Origin: Rhodospirillales bacterium
Lineage (GTDB): Bacteria; Pseudomonadota; Alphaproteobacteria; Kiloniellales; JAKSDN01
Direction: 5' to 3'
DNA: 46,697 bases
Assembly (NCBI GenBank): GCA_029859805.1
Contig: JAOUCL010000006.1
Location: 1-46,697 of the forward strand
Part shown: piece by piece, positions 43,644-46,697 of the stretch
Layout: each line of letters opens with the position of its first letter
Numbering within the stretch: the stretch's first letter is position 1
The notes under the pieces: model-generated
Seen by the model: the letters and a program-made list of their open reading frames with translations, nothing else
Told to the model about the DNA's origin: nothing
Database searches by the model: none
Translations under genes and position numbers: made by a program

Positions 43644-43672
43644 ATAATACATAATACCCCCACGCGAAACAA
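43644..43672 (-). promoter_or_regulatory. Sigma-70 promoter of infA
   Basis: TTGTTT and TATTAT are separated by exactly 17 bp on the minus strand (-35 at 43672-43667, -10 at 43649-43644). The start of transcription would be near 43637, giving a leader of about 84 nt. Confidence 0.7.
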
Positions 43673-44026
43673 ACCTTTCGCCGAAGGGGTGGTGGCCCGG
43701 TTTGGATTTGGCGGTGCCCAAAGCGCCAAGCGGAGACGCCTGTCGGCTCAATGTCCGAAATCGGTCATCGTTCCGGTGCGGTGATTGAGGCCGAGATTAG
43801 CCACTCGAGATTAGCCACAATCGGTCATCGACGTCCTGGCCGGCAACCGCTAGTTGGTTCATCGGATGCCGGTGGCGAAGCAGATTGAGCGGTACCTGTT
43901 TTACCATCCTCTGGGCGCCTTGATTGTATGTTCGACCGACTTGTCGACAAGGCGTAATGACTTGGTGTTATCCTGGACCTTCGTTACCCAGGTTTGTCAA
44001 CGATATGGATCGGAGGAGGCCGCATC
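43673..44026. other. Gene-free stretch upstream of infA with short tandem repeats
   Basis: No convincing gene is seen. A 14-bp unit (CGAGATTAGCCAC + T/A) is repeated in tandem at 43792-43819, flanked by two copies of AATCGGTCATCG (43759-43770 and 43819-43830). GGAGGAGG at the right end is the RBS of the next gene. Confidence 0.5.
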
Positions 44027-45595
44027 GTGCGTTTCATCCTACGGATCGTTGCCACCGTCATGATGGCTCTGCCATTACCCGCGACAGCCGGCACCGTGAT
44101 GTCAACGGTGCCGGAAAAACCCGAACCTGACGCCCAGTATGTGCTGCACATGCACGGCCGCGGCGTGGACAGTGGGCGCAGCACGGCCATTGCCGGCTAC
44201 CGAAGAGTTGTGAAGGCATTGTCGGAAAAAGGCTTCGCGGTGATAAGCGAGGAACGCCGGGAAGGCATGATCGGCAAGTTTCCCGAGGACCACGAGAAAT
44301 ACGCCGGGAAAATAGCAGATCAGGTGGCGTCCCTGTTGGCCGCTGGCGTGCCAGCCGCGAATATCGCCGTTACGGGATACTCGCGCGGTGGCCTGATGGT
44401 TCAGATTGCATCCGGGCTGATCGCCAATCCCGACGTCAAGTTCGTTATCATAGCCGGCTGCTTCGCCGAGAATGGCGCCTACAAGAGACGGATCTCGTAC
44501 ATAGACTCGAACTATGCACCGAAGTTGAAAGGACGGTTCCTTTCGTTGCGCGATGAAGACGATCCGGACTTCGGTTCTTGCGCGCGGTACTTCGAGAAGG
44601 CTTCCGCGCAGCCGAAGTACAACGAGATCGTCCTCTCCACGGGACTGGGGCATGCCGCGTTCAAGGAGCCGCGCGATGCCTGGCTGAAGCCGCTTGTTGA
44701 TTGGCTTGTTGCGGGCCCGGCTGTGGCCCAGTATCGCGGACCGATTATCGACGCCCACAGCCAAGCCGACCAAGAAATCGAACTTGAAGAAATCCTCGCC
44801 CTGATGGATGAGGCCGAGGTGTCGCGCACCATTCTGTCGTCATGGGGCGGACGGCGTCCCAGGGATCTGACCGCCTTCGCCAAGCGCCATCCGCACCGGA
44901 TCACGCCGGCTCTCCGCACCAAGGGGGGCATATACAGGTCGAAAAAGCTCGAAAAGTACAAGCAGTTCCTCGATAAACAGGCGACTTCGCCGTGGTTCGG
45001 CGCGATGGGAGAGGTCCTCCTCTACCACGCGAAAAAGGAGGTACGCGGCGGCAAGGGATCATACTCCTTGCAAGTGGTTCCCCCCGACGACCCGAGGGTC
45101 AGGGCTGCCCTTGCCTTGGCGCTCAAAAGGCAATGGCCATTCGTCGCCCATATCGAGTTTGCCGAAGCAGGCGCAGACCAGGGCGTGTTCATGGCGAAGC
45201 TGGAGGACATGCTCCGTGCCAACATTGCGCATCCGTTCGCCCTCATCCACATGGGACAACTGGAGGCCAAAGAAGCGGGGCGGCTGATCGACGACCATCC
45301 GAACATCTATTTCATCACCTCGCACGCGACCCCCGACTTCGCCCGTTCGGGCTATGCGTTCACGAACATGTTCGTCGGCCATCACGTCGCCTCGCACTGG
45401 AAAGCGTTGATGGTCCTCCACAAGGACCGCTTCGTCCTCGGCTTCGACAACGTCTTCGCGCGGAACTGGCGAAACAGCTATGTCCAGCAGGTCCAGTTAT
45501 GGCGGCGCGCGCTCAGTGAACTGCCTCCAGACGTCGCCCATGCGGTGGCACACCAGAATGCCGAGCGGTTGTGGCGGCTACCGCCAACGAGGTAG
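44027..45595 (+). CDS. Secreted fusion of an alpha/beta-hydrolase and an amidohydrolase-like TIM barrel
   Basis: A 522-residue exported protein. It starts at a GTG 7 nt after GGAGGAGG; the ORF-track ATG upstream lacks an RBS. Residues 1-21 form a signal peptide ending in PLPATA. Residues 36-232 look like an alpha/beta-hydrolase (YVLHMHGRG, nucleophile Ser119 in TGYSRGG, His209 in GLGHAAF). Residues 238-522 look like an amidohydrolase-2 barrel (IIDAHSQADQEIE, ALIHMGQ, FVLGFDNVF, AHQNAERLWRLPP). The usual metal HxH after IDxH is lost (HSQ), so the second half may be inactive or metal-free. I know of no standard family with this order of domains. GC is lower than around. Confidence 0.85.
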   Translation: MRFILRIVATVMMALPLPATAGTVMSTVPEKPEPDAQYVLHMHGRGVDSGRSTAIAGYRRVVKALSEKGFAVISEERREGMIGKFPEDHEKYAGKIADQVASLLAAGVPAANIAVTGYSRGGLMVQIASGLIANPDVKFVIIAGCFAENGAYKRRISYIDSNYAPKLKGRFLSLRDEDDPDFGSCARYFEKASAQPKYNEIVLSTGLGHAAFKEPRDAWLKPLVDWLVAGPAVAQYRGPIIDAHSQADQEIELEEILALMDEAEVSRTILSSWGGRRPRDLTAFAKRHPHRITPALRTKGGIYRSKKLEKYKQFLDKQATSPWFGAMGEVLLYHAKKEVRGGKGSYSLQVVPPDDPRVRAALALALKRQWPFVAHIEFAEAGADQGVFMAKLEDMLRANIAHPFALIHMGQLEAKEAGRLIDDHPNIYFITSHATPDFARSGYAFTNMFVGHHVASHWKALMVLHKDRFVLGFDNVFARNWRNSYVQQVQLWRRALSELPPDVAHAVAHQNAERLWRLPPTR

Positions 45596-45762
45596 GGAAA
45601 ATTGAGTGCGGATAATGCTGGCATTCGGAACATCCACCTCTGTAGAGCGTGGACACCCAATGTCCCTTTTGGATCAATCGAGGCTAGTCCGACACCTGCC
45701 GGCCCAGGCAAAACGCCAATTCCGGGGACCCAATTCCGGGGACAGTGTATCGATCTCTTTCT

Positions 45763-45809
45763 GCCGGAAATTTCCGATGAAGAGATAAGTAAACTGTCAC
45801 CGGAATTGC
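45763..45809 (+). repeat. 47-bp repeat, copy A
   Basis: This segment (ending ACTGTCACCGGAATTGC) is identical at 46 of 47 positions to 45901-45947. It contains the palindrome CCGGAAATTTCCG. Such units resemble those around REP-associated transposases, though no such gene is in the window. Confidence 0.8.
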
Positions 45810-45901
45810 TCCAGGTCCTCGAAGGTCTTGGGGCGGTGCTTGGAGAGGTCGATGCCGATCTCGTCCATGACCTCGACCACGAAGGGATCGATCTCGAGCG
45901 G
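45810..45901 (-). pseudogene. Fragment of low-molecular-weight phosphatase/ArsC-like gene
   Basis: The 91 bases between the two 47-bp repeats translate on the minus strand into 31 residues typical of the middle of a low-molecular-weight protein tyrosine phosphatase or ArsC, for example DEIGIDLSKHRPKTFEDL. The frame stops in the repeat. No other part of the gene is found on either side. A gene of this kind usually lies just upstream of infA in Alphaproteobacteria, in this same orientation, so the piece may be the remains of that gene or a duplicate. Confidence 0.7.
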
Positions 45902-45947
45902 CCGGAAATTTCCGATGAAAAGATAAGTAAACTGTCACCGGAATTGC
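45901..45947 (+). repeat. 47-bp repeat, copy B
   Basis: Direct copy of 45763-45809 with one difference (AAAAG in place of AAGAG). The two copies exactly border the phosphatase fragment. Confidence 0.8.
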
Positions 45948-46226
45948 GAGCGAGCCGCGCCCGGGCCGGCGGCGTGGCCGGGCGACCGGTCAATAGTACA
46001 ACAATACAAGCACGGCCCCGTTAGGGCGCGGTCCGCACCCAGCAACAACGCAATAACGCATGCCTGACCCTGGTTCCATGACCCTGGTTCTCAACGCACT
46101 CGTGCGTTCAGGCCAAAGCTGGAACCCAAATCACGCTTGACGGCAACACAGTCGCTGACCCTGGTTCGGATTCTTCACGGAGAACTAGGTATACTGTCCC
46201 CGGAATTGAATTCGAATTGAATTCTA
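45948..46226. repeat. Cluster of short repeats
   Basis: TGACCCTGGTTC occurs three times (46065-46076, 46079-46090, 46156-46167). The motif ACTGTCMCCGGAATTG of the 47-bp repeats recurs at 46193-46208, and inverted at 45731-45746. Near 46202-46220 GAATTGAATTC occurs twice. No gene is seen. Confidence 0.6.
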
Positions 46227-46652
46227 TTACTTTTTCTTGCTCATTTCTTCTCGGATTATTTCTTGTACTTCTTCCGGCACTTCCATGATGACTGGGTTCA
46301 CCACATCAATTATCTTGGCATCCCGTTTGCGGATCCATATCTCGATAGGCCCATGCCCTTCAATTTTCCTATCCCGATTATAGCTCCCCTCAATCCGCCA
46401 TCTGTCGGTCTCATCAAATGCCTCAAAGGGTCTTTGCAACTTGACCTCGTTATCGCCATAGACATTTGCAACCACCAATTCGGCAATATCGATGGCGATT
46501 TTCGGGTTATTGACGATACCGCCCTGCATTTCCTGAAAAATGAGGAAATAGCCATCCTGATCGTCAGCCACGGCATGACCTCTAAGCGGTTGCAGGCAAG
46601 CCAATCCCACACACAGAGTAAAAACAATTCCCCAGTTCGACAAGGATCTCAT
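46227..46652 (-). CDS. Small secreted protein, NTF2-fold immunity-like (YbbC/YhhH type)
   Basis: A 141-residue protein with a signal peptide (residues 1-29, ending HAVADD). Its mature part (PKIAIDIAELVVANVYGDNEV, RWRIEGSYN, IEIWIRKRDAKIIDV) resembles the YbbC/YhhH group of NTF2-fold proteins, some of which act as immunity proteins next to toxins. No toxin gene is visible here. The gene is AT-richer than the rest of the window, suggesting transfer. The ATG is the only reasonable start. Confidence 0.65.
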   Translation of the reverse strand: MRSLSNWGIVFTLCVGLACLQPLRGHAVADDQDGYFLIFQEMQGGIVNNPKIAIDIAELVVANVYGDNEVKLQRPFEAFDETDRWRIEGSYNRDRKIEGHGPIEIWIRKRDAKIIDVVNPVIMEVPEEVQEIIREEMSKKK

Positions 46653-46697
46653 GGGATAAGAACATCCCCTGGTTCAGCTCGCGGACCAAAGGGAACA

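Noticed and set aside
43895-43911. Second copy of the infA start region (TTTTACCATCCTCT) 350 bp upstream
   Set aside because: A 14-bp match with no further similarity; the minus-strand ORF it opens ends after about 36 codons and matches nothing known to me.
1-46697. CRISPR arrays, rRNA or complete tRNA genes, complete insertion sequences
   Set aside because: No regularly spaced direct repeats, rRNA-like blocks, cloverleaf or transposase ORF were recognised by eye.

Overview
The window is GC-rich and dense, with very few long gaps. It reads as an alphaproteobacterium of the Rhodospirillales or a related order. The evidence is an ALAS-type hemA (Shemin pathway) at the left edge, a napFDAGHB gene order, and an infA-maf-RNase G block with yacG on the right, a layout typical of Alphaproteobacteria. 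All assignments come from reading the sequence and the supplied ORF track; no database search was run.

Left part (1-22.2 kb): an anoxia and stress island. The C-terminus of 5-aminolevulinate synthase is followed by a convergent periplasmic nitrate reductase cluster (napF, napD, then napA-napG-napH-napB, all on the minus strand). A 1.66 kb stretch holding one universal stress protein separates napD from napA. Next come a membrane FtsH-type protease, a Lon-like protease with a Usp gene, a small protein with nicotinate phosphoribosyltransferase, another Usp, a CPA2-type antiporter, an endo/exonuclease/phosphatase-family protein, a two-domain Usp and a bacteriohemerythrin. Palindromes matching the FNR/ANR/FixK box (TTGAY-N4-RTCAA) stand before napF, napA, ftsH, the Lon-like gene and hemerythrin. 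In most cases a plausible -10 hexamer lies exactly where a class II FNR promoter needs it, so I infer one oxygen-responsive regulon. napA carries a one-base frameshift.

Inside that island (10.0-12.4 kb) is the most unusual locus. A minus-strand gene encodes TIR, transmembrane helix, coiled coil, peptidoglycan-binding domain and FGE/SUMF1-like domain in one chain. Upstream of it is a two-helix SLATT/DUF4231 protein of the class predicted to form membrane pores in conflict systems. I propose it as a candidate receptor-type TIR defence or envelope-sensing module.

Middle part (22.2-37 kb): a tripartite tricarboxylate transporter (tctC, tctB, tctA) with a GntR/FCD regulator diverges from a CoA-transferase, enoyl-CoA hydratase and gamma-carbonic-anhydrase-like operon, with a clear operator and promoter between them. 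This looks like uptake and CoA-dependent breakdown of an organic acid. An RND efflux pair, a potassium channel, a FlK-like thioesterase, a DUF411 metal-site protein with its own FNR-like box, an SMP-30-family lactonase and a small unknown gene follow.

Right part (37-46.7 kb): an aldehyde dehydrogenase, a secreted HtrA-like protease with yacG, an SGNH hydrolase, a frameshifted RNase E/G family gene, maf and infA. Several intergenic repeat families sit here. Upstream of infA lie a secreted hydrolase-amidohydrolase fusion, a 91-bp piece of a low-molecular-weight phosphatase gene held between two nearly identical 47-bp repeats, and an AT-richer gene for a small secreted protein.
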